Shown here in pieces: positions 9,563 to 23,849 of a stretch of DNA of 64,000 nt; the first letter of the stretch is position 1, and each line of letters opens with the position of its first letter. The DNA is from Microvelia longipes (lineage: Eukaryota; Arthropoda; Insecta; Hemiptera; Veliidae): assembly GCA_018340805.1 (NCBI GenBank), contig JACMZG010001870.1, positions 15,780,651 to 15,844,650 of the forward strand, written 5' to 3'. The notes under the pieces were generated by a model. The model ran no database searches. It was not told the origin of the DNA and saw nothing but the letters and a program-made list of their open reading frames with translations. Made by a program: the position numbers and the translations under genes.

Positions 9563-12308
9563 TCAATCAGTAGCAGATGAAAGAATAGGCTTCCTCCTAT
9601 TTTTCATGGCGGAAACACATTTGTACGTTGAAACCACTAAGTTACATGCTAGTGTAAAAACGCATCAAACAAACAAATAAAAAAAATATTTTACAGGCAC
9701 ATAAAAGGAAATAGATTACAAGGAAGAAAACACATGAAATTATCAAGTATATTACACAAACTTAATTTAATTTAAAATACACTATTAAATAAACTATTGT
9801 TTAGCCATGAAAACTATTTAAGCTTAAATAAAACAAGCAATTATGTTTTATTAATAAATTTTATATATTCTATATGTTTCATTAAGATAAGTGTTCAGGA
9901 ATAAATCAAAGCTTTCATTCAAATGTACGATCTATAAATATTCATTCAAAAAGGGGAAATCTATAGAAGTTTTTGATTTAACAAAAAAAATAGTAAATGG
10001 TTGTAAATAGACTTTTATTTGAATAATAAGGGGTCTTTTAAAGAATCATAAAAACCTAGACAGGGAACCTACGTTTAGTTGATTCTGTCTTAATCAAAGC
10101 TACGAGGTAAACAACCTGTTTATTAAATTCAGAAAAATAGGAAATGAGAAAAGGGAAAAAGGACAAAAACAATAGAATTGACCCTCAGGTCAGCATTGAG
10201 ATATATTTTGTTTAGTAAGAGCCAACAGGAAGCCTAAAGGTATTAAGTAGGGTCCAAGGCATTTGCCACTGAAAGTTATATTAGTTATAAAAGGGGAGTT
10301 TTTAAGCCTAAAGGGTATTTCCGATTATACCTACAGGTTTTTCACAAAACAAAAACCGAAAGAGCTTGATTTTAATTAGGTTTTCTCATTGTACATATTG
10401 GTCAGAGAGTTAGTTAACTCACACAAAGAATAAGGGGACATAAAACAACTAACAACAAATTCACATTTGAATTTCAATTAAAAATTACCCCTTTTATATT
10501 AGAAATATAATAACGATCTTGTCAAAAGCTATTTTGAAGTAAAATTTAGAACGAGAATAAATGTTCATTCAACTTAAAGGTTTAATCCATAATGCATTAA
10601 TTCGGTTATAAAAAATAAGTTGGTGATAAGTTGGGTCACTATTATTTATTTTAAAACTATTTAAGAATATTTGTTATAGATGATATTTATTAATTCAATA
10701 ACTAATAGTGTGGACTTATATTTAATATTTTTGTCTTGATGCTAATTTTTATTAAATAACATTACTATTTTTTATTTTAAAATAAAGTTACATATTTGAG
10801 AATACAATATTTTTCAGTCAAAAATGATTTCTAGTAAAATAAATTGAAGAGTCATTGAACAGTTGTAGAGTGAAATGTTTTCACCAAGGCTTTAATACGT
10901 CTGAGAGTGACATACATGGTTAGAACCCTTCTCAAGATATCAAAAGCTAAACGATCCATGTTTTTCACACCTATTGAAAAATAAGATAGAAAAACTTAGT
11001 TCCATATTAAGCATTTTTTTATATTATTAAATTTACTTTAATATTAGATTATTAGCTTAAGTTAAAGAGATAAATTTAACTAGAGGGTCAAACGGTATTA
11101 ACAGAATTGATAAATCCCTGTTCTTACAATCCTGCTGTGAATGGTAATGCATTTAGTGTTTCTAATTTACTTTTTTGTGTGTTTTTCTAATTTACTTACT
11201 ATACTAAGTTTACTAATTAAGTTTTTAATTTCTAATTTACCTAAATAATACTTGTATTTAAGTTTACAAAAGAATTGTGTTTAGATAGAGAGTCGGTCTG
11301 TTAAGTGTAAAAGTCAGTCAAAAGGGATTAAAACACCAGAAACGGATAATTAAGTTTAAATTATAATTCGAAAGTTTTGTGCAATGACATTACTCTTCCT
11401 GTACACCAATGGTACGAATGAGAAGTAAAAGTAATCTTTAATTTAGTTTGTACTATTTAAAGCCAATATTGAATAATTTTTAAAGCCTATAAATTAAACG
11501 CTAAGAAGAAGTATAAACTACGCCCAAAGTCAAACTAACTTCTTTACTCTGTTTCAAAGGCTTGTCACTAAGATTTCTAAATAAATATAAAGCAATATTC
11601 AGTTTAATGTCAAAAGACACACTCTATTCAGAACAACATAATGAAGTATCATCACTCTAGAGAAGCTTCATCCATCATGCTTATAAAAAGACTTTTCACA
11701 ATAAACTGACGTAATTAAACACTATAAGAAATGCATACATATTATTTTATTATCTTCTATATAAAAACTTTAAAAACGCCTTAAAACTCTTTTGTTGAGT
11801 TTTTTAGAATTAAACTTCACGCTCTTCTTAACTTAAACATAATATATAAAACATACGACAAACTAACATCGTAGTATGATATTAATAAAAGTATTTTAAA
11901 AATCGACTAAAGAAAGCAAACTTATAATTTTTCTTTTTATTTTAGAAAAATATTTAGTTAATGTTAATATTTAACATATATAATTTCATCACACATTCTG
12001 GTTATAAGTCATAAAAAAGGTTATAGCACTTTTTTCTTCACTTAAATACACCTATGAGAATTAAGCGCTTAATGTTCTTTATGTATTTTTACGAAAGAAG
12101 GTGTTATATGAAGTTTGAAGAACTGCTGGTAATAAAGGGGAAACATTAAAGAGTACATAAAACAATACCGAAATTTAAAAAAGAAGTAACAAAAATTGTC
12201 TGTTTTTATGTTTCGTTTATAATATCAAAAATAATTTAATTTGGAGTTGGAAAGAAATAAGATGAAACAAAGGTTTTAAAAAGAGGTTTCCATCTTTCTT
12301 CTAGAACA
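9563..12308. other. AT-rich spacer, 2.7 kb
   Basis: The longest stretch without a recognised element in the first third of the window. No open frame of note and no strong internal repeat. Confidence 0.6.
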
Positions 12309-12500
12309 TCTTAGTACTATAAACAACTTAGTACTATAAACAACTTGGTACTATAAACAACTTAGTACTATAAACAAATTGGTACAATAAACAACTTGGT
12401 ACTATAAACAACTTGGTATTATAAACAACTTGGTACAATAAACAACTTGGTACTATAAACAACTTAGTACTATAAACAACTTGGTACTATAAACAACTTG
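12309..12500 (+). repeat. 17-bp minisatellite, about 11 copies
   Basis: The unit is CTTAGTACTATAAACAA with a common A/G variant (TTGGTAC). It is compact and highly homogeneous, so probably young or still homogenising. Confidence 0.95.
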
Positions 12501-12875
12501 GAACGGGGTGAGCGAAATGAAAAATGTAATTGAGTTTAATTTGTATGTATTATAGGTATTGTTCAGCAAAACCATAAGTATTTAAAGAAATAAATTGAAT
12601 CTATTATATGGTTGAGCTAAAATTACACTCGGGAATGATTATGAAAAATCAATTTCTATAAGACAGAAAAGTAAAGAGGAAACGATCGATCATAGAAGAA
12701 CTAAAAAATTTTATATTTTCTTCTTTTCTTATTTAGGCTAACATTACCAATCGTAAAAAATTGCATAAAGTAAGCATTTATAAGGAATAATGTATAAGGA
12801 ACGTCTTATTTCAAGAAAAACACCTTGCAAACAAATAGTAAATATAACAAGCTGCGTAGGCTTACCAAGATACTA
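12501..12875. other. AT-rich spacer
   Basis: No feature. A 61-codon frame begins at 12790 but runs into the inverted repeat that follows. Confidence 0.5.
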
Positions 12876-13152
12876 TTATGAAGATTTAGGTTTTTGTTCC
12901 GGAGGTAACTTCGTCAATGTAGATGAAGAATCCGACGTTTTGCTTCTACTGTGGGAGGCATCCTCAGGAATGTAGGACATCATGGATGAAAACACAACGA
13001 ACTACAAATCTAAACTGAACATTTCAGTTTGTAGAGCATATTGTTTTCATGTATGGTGGCCAACATCTCTGCAGACGCCTCCGACAGTGGAAGCGAAACG
13101 GTAATTTATTTATATATAGACGCTCTCACCTCCGGGAGGTCTAAATCATAAA
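12876..13152. repeat. Imperfect long hairpin / fold-back element
   Basis: Left arm about 12876-13020, right arm about 13022-13152. The arms pair imperfectly but along their length: CCGGAGGT with ACCTCCGG, GTTTTGCTTCTACTGT with the mirror of GTTTCGCTTCCACTGT, and CTAAACTGAAC with the mirror AGTTTAG region. The divergence suggests an old fold-back element. It has more GC than its neighbours. The 61-codon frame over the left arm is not treated as a gene. Confidence 0.6.
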
Positions 13153-14152
13153 ATAGTCAATATATTTTTTGGATCAAGGGTTCTAAGAGTTTCGACTCTT
13201 ACTAAAACTACATTCCCATGTAATTAGACTAGCTCTATATGACAATATTATAAGTAAAAAATAAAAATTATTTTCTAATATTTTTTCCCAAAAATATTTT
13301 TGATACGTCCTAAGGCCATCTGAAAATTGTTTTTTTTTTTAAAAACCACATAATTACTTTATTAAGCCGGATAAAACAAAAGATAATAAAACAAAGCTAC
13401 TTGGAGTATTTCCTTTGCGGTTTATTGTTTCGTAACGTATCGTAGGTGTTTCTGATAACTTGAGTTTCAACACCGAATGGAAAATTATGATGATCGTAAT
13501 ACTAAAATATAAATAATTCATTACTTTTTATTGTTGAAGTGAATTCTAATGTTGCTAAACAAGTGTATCAATAAGTCAATATTTGGAATAAATTTTAAAG
13601 CTGTTTTAAAGCAAGATGAGTGCATCAATAGATTTGTTAGGATAGAGTTATTCATACCTCAAACTAAGGTATTCCTAAATGGAATTAATTCATTTCGATG
13701 ATTATTGGAATTTATTTTAATGTTGCTTGAGAGTGAATATAATTAGCCTAGCTTAAATTAAGTTATTTTTTTTTAATTTAATAATTTTAAGATCTTTGAT
13801 TTAGTAAATTTGTACTATTAAGTAATTAAATAAATAATATAAGTATGCATATTCTCTAGCAAATGTCAATATTTTTCTCTCATAAAATAGCAATTATCAA
13901 ATAAAATAGGGCTAATTTTAATTTGAAAATTATTATTATAGGTGTTTATAAACTTACCTAATTCTTCCTAAAAAAGGTATCATAGATATCATGAGTATTA
14001 CCTGTAACAAATAAAAAATAACCGTCAACAATACATATCAAAAAGTTTAAAACAAACTTTAAAATAAATAGTGGGGTTTAATAGTGGACTTGACGTAGAA
14101 GCATTGCCACAACACTTACATTAAGTAAACGTGAGTATACATTAGGTTTCGC
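13153..14152. other. AT-rich spacer
   Basis: No feature recognised. Confidence 0.6.
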
Positions 14153-14475
14153 CTCCTAGTCATAATACTAATGGACCAGCTACGTCCTAGTCACGAGCTT
14201 CATCCTAGTCACGAGCTTCGTCCTAGTCACAAACTTCGTCCTAGTCACTAGTCACGAGCTTCGTCCTAGTCACGAGCTTCGTCCTAGTCACAGGTCTAGC
14301 TTCATCTTCGTCTAGTCACAAACGTCGTCCTAGTCACAAACTTCGTCCTAGTCACGAGCTTCGTCCTAGTCACCTTCGTCAGGCTTCGTCCTAGTCACGA
14401 GCTTCGTCCTAGTCACAAACGTCGTCCAAGTCACAAACTTCGTCCTAGTCACGAGCTTTGTTCTAGTCACGAGCT
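14153..14475 (+). repeat. 18-bp minisatellite
   Basis: A degenerate array of TCCTAGTCACGAGCTTCG, with ACAAACTTCG and ACAAACGTCG variants and a few truncated units. Its GC content is well above the flanks. Confidence 0.95.
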
Positions 14476-15165
14476 TGTGTCTTAAACATGAATAGATTTT
14501 AAGGTTTTCCCCAATTTGAGGTGTAAATAAGATATTTTAGCTGAATATTTAGTAATATTTAAACATTCATTAACCTTGTTTTATAAAAACATTTTGGAAG
14601 ATTTTATATTTATTTATTTATTTAACAAAAACAAGAAAAAGGCAATGGCCTGTAACTCTTGTTATAAATATTTATAAAATATTTAACACAAATTCAATAA
14701 TCCTAAAAAAGAGACCTTTACTCCATTGATAAAACCGACAAGAACAGAGCTATACAGCAAAAACTGTTTCTGTGCCACTTTTCGGACTTTGAAGGGGCCG
14801 GAATTCCCTGACCTGAAATGGCAGACAATCTGATTTTTTATTAGATGCCAAAATACGTCAACGTAGCGGGTTAATTTAGCATGACGGTCACTAGCATTTA
14901 GCTAGACGTTCATTTTTGCGTCTGGTTCATACAATATAAGAATTACATCGAACTATCAATTAGAAAATTATACATTAGAAGGGGGAAGAATAAAAATTAG
15001 TAAACCAATAGATAATTAATAAAACAATTATTTTTTAAATCTGTTATCCAGTTTATAGAAATTTTGTCATATAGGTGGATTTTAAACCTAATCGGCTGAC
15101 ATATTTTTTCCTGGGTCCTATATTTATTTCTATAACTGGCCCAAGCATAGTAGTATATTTTTATC
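14476..15165. other. AT-rich spacer
   Basis: No feature, apart from a slightly GC-richer patch at 14760-14930. Confidence 0.5.
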
Positions 15166-15178
15166 ACACACACACTAC

Positions 15179-15258
<80 letters not shown>
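15166..15258. repeat. (CA)n-(ACAT)n-(TA)n microsatellite
   Basis: A short CA run, then ACAT units, then about 68 bp of pure TA. Open frames in both directions through it are periodic artefacts. Confidence 0.95.
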
Positions 15259-15259
<1 letters not shown>

Positions 15260-15838
15260 TTTTAAAAATAAAATAATATTTTATAATTTTGACACAGACA
15301 AACATTTACCGATAAACTTCAAAATGAAATGAACTTAAACAAGAAATCTTGAATTATTTCGAAATGTTTAAATTTGTCAATATTTAAATGGTTGTTGTTA
15401 ACAAAGGCAGAGTAGCTTTGATCAGTCATCTAAAGAAATCATAGGTCTGCTCCTTCCCCTGGCTTTTACTTTATATTTACTCAACCGATTCATTTTGTGT
15501 TAAATCAACCAAACTATCGGTCATTTTATTTTATTTTACTTTAAATTTGATAAATTTTCATTAAATTAATTTAATAAATAAGTTAACTTTATCAGCTAAA
15601 TAAAAATATTACACAACTATTTAATAACGTGATATTTTCAAACTGATTTCTTTTTTAAAATATATTTTATAAATAAAAATAATATCGTTAGTAGTATTAA
15701 TTTAGTCCAGTTTATTAGACTGTATATGTAAACTTGTAATGTATCCTGGTATAATCAAAATGCCAAAAATAGCCCAAAAGTGGTTTTTGTTAGGATACAA
15801 CAAAATTGTGTAGATAAATTTTACGTCAATTACAAACC
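15259..15838. other. AT-rich spacer
   Basis: No feature recognised. Confidence 0.5.
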
Positions 15839-16210
<372 letters not shown>

Positions 16211-17804
16211 ATCTCATTAGCAATTAAATTAAAGGAGGAGAGGGAATAGAAAAAATAAAATATAGAGAATATAATTTAGAATACATTCTCAAGGTTTAAA
16301 TAAATAAATAAGAAACATCAGATAACAAGAAAATGTGTAAATAATCAGAGAATAAAGAAACAAGAAAATCAGGGTTTCAGAAACATAAAATAGCATTACT
16401 AAAAAGAACTACACTTAAGAAATACATTAAATAATCCAAAGAAATAAAGGGAAACCAGTAATAAAATTAATCAAAACAGAAACTACTCCCAACTTGAGTA
16501 TTACGTTATCATTTCTAATTCAATTTTGATTTCAAATTGAATCCAAAGGTATCTCAAGAAACTAAATTAAATTTAGAATATATCCTCCATTTTAATTGAG
16601 TTTGTATCTTTTACTTTGTCTTTTTGGTTTTATTTGTTTTTATTTCATTATGTGAGGCTTTTAGCTAATAAACTGTTTTATTCTTGAAAATGTAAGGAAG
16701 TTTTCTTTTAATTTTATTGAGAATAGAATTACTTAGTTCTATTTGTCTGTTTTCTTATTACATTAACTTGAGATTTGTGTGAATTTCAAATTCATTAAAT
16801 TAAGATCTACTTAAGTTTCTTTAAGACATACTTTGCGAAGATTTAATAAGATTTAAAATGTTTTATAGTTAGTTTTGTTAAGCAGTGATTCAAAAGAGTT
16901 TATACGTTTACAATAATTTATTTCAATTTAGAAATTTTATCATTAGTCATTGGATTTTACTTTGTTTCAAAATAAATAATAATAATGATAGATGAAAAGC
17001 GCTTTTGTTAAAATTACGACACTTTAACTTCAAAAGCTCTCATCTTAATTTAAATAATAATGCTAAAAGGTTTTAAAGTTTTTGATCTAGTGAGACGTAC
17101 AGAAAATGAAGATTAAATTGCAGAGCCTGTTACATTAAAGACTTTGTTTCACTTGAATACAATATGTCGGACAAGTTACAACCTATGCAAACAATAGAGA
17201 TGCTTGATTTACATTACTAAATAAACTTAGCAGACCAGTAATTTCCTTAAGCTCTTTATTGACGTGTTAAAGGGTCTAATCCAAGCTCTCCTTGTATTGC
17301 TTCCTTTTATATTTGAAGCATAGGATGATTTGAGTTTATTAAAATTCTACCTTGTATTTTTTTTAATAATTTTCTAAAGACTATATATATATATTATATT
17401 ATATATATATATATATATAATATATATATATATATAACTTATCAGTTATATTCACATATCTATACATTATTCACTTTTACCTATAAATATTACTAAAATA
17501 CTATCAGTTAAAAGTAAAATTCACAACCTAGAAAAAGAAAATATGGCATTTCTGATTTCCCAAGTACAAGACTTTTTTACTTATGCAAACTGATTTTAGA
17601 AAATAAACAACGGAGCATGCAGGGAACAGGAATTTCCTTTAAGAAAAAAAATCTTTCATAAAAACAAAAAAATAAATAAATGACAAAGGAAATCAACTTT
17701 ATAGATTTTAAATAAATTGTTTAGTTTTATGAGCAAATATTCTATTATTAAATTTTTTCAAGACTAGTCCCTAAAATAATTAAATGAAAAGTCACTCCAT
17801 AAAA
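16211..17804. other. AT-rich spacer with a small TA tract
   Basis: Unique-looking AT-rich sequence. It contains one short interrupted (TA)n tract at 17382-17437 and nothing else I can name. Confidence 0.6.
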
Positions 17805-17863
17805 TGAAACTTTATTGGCAAAGCGCTTTCAATCTAGCTAGAGGTCATCATCAGTGCAACATC
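17805..17863 (-). mobile_element. Penelope-like 3' tail motif (remnant)
   Basis: On the minus strand, GCACTGATGATGACCTC...TAGATTGAAAGCGCTTT matches the order and spacing of the tail of the Penelope-like element at 58209-58244 (GCACTGAGGATGACCTG...TAGGTTGAAAGCCGGTT). The flanks differ, so this would be a remnant of another lineage. No coding part remains. Confidence 0.45.
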
Positions 17864-18734
17864 GTTGAAGAAATAAAAGGAAGAAAAGTGAGTCTATTTA
17901 GATTTTTGATTCAGACTCTAGTATTATTTTGTGGATAAACATTTCATTTAATTATTTATGATGAACTCCATTCACGTTCCTTTTCAAGATGTAGTCCACG
18001 AGATTTCAAAAGGATTTTCAAAAAAAAAATTAATGTACTTCAAAGCAAAACATTTTTTTGGTTTTCATCTTCTTATGCAATATTAAAGGCAATTAATGCT
18101 GGCCCTTAATTAGTTACGTTAGTAATTAATTATTTAATAATTAGGCATACATTAGTTTGCCCCTAGGAGCTAACTAATGTATCACTCTCGACCTCGGAAA
18201 GCCTTTGAAAAATACACATAATAATGTATAGCCACATTATTTTTGACTTCGCATAGTAATGTAAATACTGCAGAGTGTGCGACACAGACTCTACCTAAGG
18301 TTTTACCTCCAAAATACATTGATATCCCAAGGAAATTCGTAATCGCAAATCTTTATAAAAGTTTTTTAATGATCTTTCGTAATCACAAAAATTTACAAAA
18401 ATAATTGAAGAATACATAAAAAAAAAGAAAGAAGTGTACAGTGTGCTTGTAAAAATAGTCAGACTCCACTCTACAATTACTAACTCATTTTCTATCGATT
18501 AACCACTTAGTGGCTTTCACTCGGTTAATGCTGACCATTCAACTACCTGGTCACTAATAATTGTACGTTTAAACTGTCTTATAGTTAATTTCTCTGTACA
18601 AATTGCGCCTTTCTGTAGAATGTAAACAATATTTATGGAAAATGTCGATTGGTACTAATAAGATAAAATTTAAACAGAATTAGAATTATTATAAATCTTT
18701 TGAAAGTTCAACATTTAATAGATTGTACTAAAAA
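17864..18734. other. AT-rich spacer
   Basis: No gene. A weak inverted match around 18120-18182 (ACATTAGTT / AACTAATGT) may be an eroded fold-back. Confidence 0.5.
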
Positions 18735-19345
18735 TCGGGAATAGGGTTCCTCGAAACTTTTCATCACCTCGGATTCACTATGCTTATTCTCACAACCTTG
18801 GACTTAGCTTCGCTCGTCCTCAGAATATAAAAATGGCGAATGATTCTATATTAACTATATGTAATTAAAAGTTAATTGTTTTATGGAATTATGTTAGCAG
18901 AATCAACGGTGGAAATAATCTCAATTAGATTATTTTCCAATTTTTCAATTAAAATCGAGAAGATATTTGATAAAAATTAAACTAATGCTGATAATAAAGA
19001 AGAAACTTGGCACATATGTTAGTCGTAAACATAGCTTTAAGCGTGCTAAATTTCAAATTGATCGCAATCATTTTTCCAGTTTTATGATTTTTAAAGTTTT
19101 GCAGAGTGTATTAAAAAATATTTTCCGGATAGCACAACTATATATATATACATATAAACTGATTTTTGTACCATTTTTCAACTCTTTAGCATGAATACAC
19201 GACGAGCTACGATGATACCAGACACACAAACACACACACATACATAGACCGAAAACTTTGTGAAATCCACTTAAGAGGGCTTAAAAACACCTGAAACGGA
19301 TAATTCAATGACATCTCGGTTTCGGATTTTTTAAATAGGGAAAAG
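18735..19345 (+). repeat. GC-hairpin / CRE superfamily member (CA-tract type)
   Basis: The head has ACTTAGCTTCGCTCGTCCTC (18801-18820). The middle has AACTTGGCACATATGTTAGT. A short ACACACAAACACACACACAT tract follows, then the tail CACCTGAAACGGATAATTCA and CTCGGTTTCGGATTTTTT. It aligns with 51105-51720 in the same order. Confidence 0.65.
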
Positions 19346-19724
19346 TAAAATCATAAGCAAACAACAGAAGGCACATTAAGCTGACAGAAGTAGAAAGAGG
19401 AAGTAAAAATATTCTTTGATATGAACAAATAAAGCTTAATGTTCCGACATTTGACAGCCAATACAAGACTATGAAATAATAATATGTGGCAGTAACCTTT
19501 ATAAAAATATTATAGAAAAGTATAAATATATCAATAAAATACCTTGTTTTCAACAAAATGTCTTATAAATAAGTGTTGGCATTTTTAGAAATGTTCTCTA
19601 TACATTTTTTATTCAATTACAAAAATAAATAAAAATCATTGGAATAAATGTTATACAAAGATAAAGTTAAAATGATTGAAGAAAATGTAAAAATGGAAGG
19701 TAAAATCATTGGAACAGCATAAAA
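19346..19724. other. AT-rich spacer
   Basis: No feature recognised. Confidence 0.4.
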
Positions 19725-20365
19725 AAATCGGGAAAGGGGTACCAAGAAACAATTTCTCACCAAATTGGATTCGCTAAGCTTGTCCTCCCTGCTTCTGACA
19801 CGCTTTGCTCGCTCTGATAATACAAAAATTACCAAATTTATACTGCAACACGTCTTTAAACTTGCTTCGCTCATCCTCAGATATTAAATTTCTATTAGTT
19901 TTATTTCCAATGGTCGCCCATTCAGGCACTGTCCTCGCTCGATGCTGCGGAAATTTTATGATTCAACAAAAACAGTGGATATACTTGCTGAATGGAAAGA
20001 AACATAGTATACTTATTTATTATAATGTGAGTGCAAAGGGATATATTTTCACTGAATTTCAACTTTTTTTAATCAATATTTTACAATTCTAAAAATAATG
20101 TACGCAAGTTATTAAAGAAAATTTATAACTTTAAAGAATAAAATAAAGAAAGTTATTAAAGAAAATTTAAATAATTTAAAGTAATGCTAATAACGAAATG
20201 AAACTTAGCTCATTAATGAATGAAACGAATGAAACTAGCGTATTAAATTTCAAATCAATCAAAAGATTTTTTGAATTTTATGAATTTTTGTTGAGTCATA
20301 ATTTCCAGTTAGTTTTAATTTTCGGGATAACAAAACTAGACCTAAAATTTATTTTTGTAAAAAGT
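19725..20365 (+). repeat. GC-hairpin superfamily member, 3'-decayed
   Basis: The head includes GGATTCGCTAAGCTTGTCCTC, CACGCTTTGCTCGCTCTGAT and CTTGCTTCGCTCATCCTCAG. Then come CAATGGTCGCCCATTCAGGC and TGAAACTTAGCTCATTAATG, as in the other members. The microsatellite and tail are missing or unrecognisable. Short frames in both directions here are chance. Confidence 0.55.
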
Positions 20366-20789
20366 TTCAACTTATAAAAAGATGTATATAATTGGTTTCC
20401 GGTATGATGAAACTATTTATACTAATGATAAAACTTTTTATCATTTTATTTTAATTATTCATTAATTCGTTAGATATTTTTGTAAACTAATTAATTTGTT
20501 TTATTAACATAAATACTGTAATTCAGTTAAAACAGTAATTGACCATTAGTTGTTTTTAAAAACTTGCTAAATAAATGCTTAGTTTTTTAAATATTTTGTT
20601 TTTGAAAGCCTACATAGTACGCACCTTTAAATGAATGTTGTTTTTAATGACAATCATTTAAAGCCTTTTAAATATTGTTGCCGTACTTCGTAAATAGAAA
20701 TTCAGTCATCTAAGGTCTAAAACTTTTACATTAAGCAAGTAAAAGTTTTAAATTATTTTACATACTGGATGATAAAACTTATTAAAAAA
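20366..20789. other. AT-rich spacer
   Basis: No feature recognised. Confidence 0.4.
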
Positions 20790-20862
20790 TTGATAAAAAG
20801 GAAAGAGCTTGTAACCTTTAAATAAAGATCTGACGACGCTACCGACTGAGCTAAACGGGAAA
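20790..20862 (-). repeat. tRNA-Lys-like remnant (SINE head or tRNA pseudogene)
   Basis: On the minus strand, TTCCCGTTTAGCTCAGTCGG includes a perfect A-box TAGCTCAGTCGG (20853 down to 20842), as in tRNA-Lys. The anticodon arm and the B-box region (GGTTACAAGCTC) are degenerate, and the acceptor stem does not close. It is therefore not a working tRNA gene. Confidence 0.5.
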
Positions 20863-21266
20863 TGCCGATCAGGAATAAAGTAATTGTCATGACAAACAAA
20901 GCTATTTTAACCCGCTAGTTACTTTTTTCCTTGCAGATTCAGGCCAGGAGTTATCTGTGACTTGTCTCCCTCTACAAGAGAGAGTAAAGTACTCTTTTTC
21001 TCCCTTCTGGAAGGAAAAGTTTTTTTCACAGATAAATCTGTAATTAAAAGAAATGAATCATTCAGGCGTACTTCTGATAAATTAAAACTTCTTCATTACT
21101 CAGTTTTGCTGTTACATCTTTCATTTTTATCTCTATGAAAACCATCTGTCACTACATCTCTAAATAAATTATATAATTTTATTCCCACTAAACCGTTCGC
21201 AATGATTCTATACCTACATTTAGTACTAAAACACAACAGTATGGAAACAAGGACTAAAGCAAACGG
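20863..21266. other. AT-rich spacer
   Basis: About 20930-21030 has an imperfect inverted pair (CTCCCTCTACAAGAGAGAG and TTTTTCTCCCTTCTGG). Nothing else is recognisable. Confidence 0.4.
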
Positions 21267-21356
21267 ACCTAATATAACATAACATAATATAAAATACCAT
21301 AATATAAAATAATATAACAGAACATAACATAATATAACAGTATAAAATATAACAGC
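21267..21356. repeat. Short ATAAC-rich tandem array
   Basis: AACATAATATAA-type units, the same sequence class as the larger array at 22010-22340. The 110-codon minus-strand frame over it is a repeat artefact. Confidence 0.75.
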
Positions 21357-21589
21357 AAAAAATGAGCGTAAAAAACCAGGTAACAGCACAAAAGATCTAA
21401 ACATCAACATAAAAACATGTATTACCAAAATAATACCAAGAGATACAGAAAATACAGAAGTTGGTGCTTACAAACCTAACGAAACCTAAAAATTTGGTTT
21501 ATGTTTGGACATCGACATCAAGACAGGCCCAGAAAATGGACAGTTTTTTGAACTTAATAACTAAATATTACTAAAACGTAAAATTAAAA

Positions 21590-21870
21590 GTAAATTCAAT
21601 TTTAAATAAAATTAAAATATATGAATACAATAAAAAAATTATGATATAAATTAAAATCAATTTAAATTTAAATAAAGTAAAAATTATATAAAATACTAAA
21701 ATTAAACACATAGTAAAATTAAATTAATATTAAATTATGTTATTGATTTAAATTAAAATAAAATTCAAAACAAAGTGAAATTTTATTTAAATATACAAAT
21801 TAAATTAAATTAAAAACTTAAAAAAATTAAATTAAAACTTAAAATAAGTTAAAATTATATTTAAAAATCA
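21590..21870. repeat. AAATTA low-complexity stretch
   Basis: About 280 bp made almost only of A and T runs such as AAATTAAAATTAAATTAAA, with very little GC. Confidence 0.8.
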
Positions 21871-22009
21871 AGTTTTTAAAATGGCAACTCTAGACCTTTC
21901 CTTTTGGTGAAGGTAACCACGGTGGTAACCACCGATTTGCAGTAAAATATGCTAACTTGTTTAAGAACTATTGTAAATTATTCAATCTGCAATAAATGGT
22001 TTATTTATT

Positions 22010-22340
22010 TATTTATAACATAATATAATATAAACATACCATACAAATAAATAACATAATATAATATAACATACCATAAACATAAAATAATAACAGAACA
22101 TAACATAATATAAATAATATAATATAACATACCATAACATAAAATAATATAACAGAACATAACATAATATAACATACCATAACATAAAATAATATAACAG
22201 AACATAACATAATATAACATATATAATAAACATACCATCATAAAATAATATAACAGAATAACATATATAAAATACCATAACATAAATAATATAACAGAAC
22301 ATAACATAATATAACATAATATAATATAACATATTATAAA
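22010..22340. repeat. 45-bp tandem array (ATAAC-rich)
   Basis: Units of about 45 bp contain AACAGAACATAACATAATAT and AACATACCATAACATAAAAT. Because 45 is a multiple of three, several overlapping frames of 65-122 codons stay open on the minus strand. Their Tyr/Ile/Leu/Met/Cys-only composition shows that they are artefacts. Confidence 0.9.
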
Positions 22341-22480
22341 ATCAGGTATAATAAGAAAAAGTGAACAGGCCAAACTGTTGTTTCATTACTCAATAATAAC
22401 TGTAGTAATAGACTGAGTATGAAGTAGTCATTTAAAATTTACAATTTAGAGACAATTTAACTATGAAAATCAGTACTATA

Positions 22481-23048
<568 letters not shown>

Positions 23049-23849
23049 TCTTGGTCATCTTTTGCTTCTACCACCTTCCTTTAAATACCTTCTTTACTGG
23101 TCTATTCTCCTCCACTCTTTTAACAAAGCGAAATCGTATTAATATTTTTTTTCTTAAGTAGTCACAGAATTTGATTTAAATTACAACAATAAATAAATAA
23201 ATTATTTATAATATTTTCTGGTAATTTATAAACTTTTTACTCTCTATTTAATTTTATATTTTCTTAAAGAAACTTTTATTTTTAACTTTTGCTTTCAGTT
23301 TATTATGGTTTATCATTAGGTTTCACTTCATCTTCTCTCTCTTATAATCTTCTTTGATGTAGAAAGTGTTTTAATTCCTTTAACCAGTTACTTGCTTCTG
23401 TATTGTTAATTACTTGTACAATAAAAGTAATTGCAAACGTAATTGTTATTTCTTTTATACAGCTTTCCATTTTCATAGGCTCATTAAAATAAATAACCTA
23501 GATGTTTTTATCTTAAGACGTTATGGCAGTTTATAGTCGCAAAATAGACATAATCGTAGATTATTATATTATAGATTATTAAGACATAATCGTTAACAAA
23601 TCGTAAAACACATCATATTCATTAACAAATCGCAATACTCATAATAAATAATCATCAACAAATAGAATGAATCGTAAATAATTATCAAGCTATTATTCGA
23701 TTCATTAATTAAGTTTCAGAATAAATGATAATTGACGAATCCTACTTTATTCATAAATAATCATTAATTAAACATCACAACAAACTCATAAAAAATAAAT
23801 CATCTATTGCCATACAACTCAAAATATACAATTATCAATAATTTACACA
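23049..23849. other. AT-rich spacer
   Basis: No gene. 23540-23800 repeats short motifs such as AATAATCATCAACAAAT and AATAATCATTAATTAAAC in a loose, non-periodic way. Confidence 0.5.

Noticed and set aside
12790..12975. 61-codon frame
   Set aside because: It lies over one arm of an imperfect fold-back; no domain.
14153..14475. CRISPR array
   Set aside because: The 18-bp units are directly tandem with no unique spacers; the same holds for the other minisatellites.
20790..20862. Functional tRNA-Lys gene
   Set aside because: Only the A-box half is intact; the T-arm is degenerate and the acceptor stem does not close.
22005..22373. 122-codon hydrophobic 'membrane protein' and overlapping frames
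   Set aside because: It is the ATAAC 45-bp tandem array read in frames that stay open because 45 is a multiple of three.
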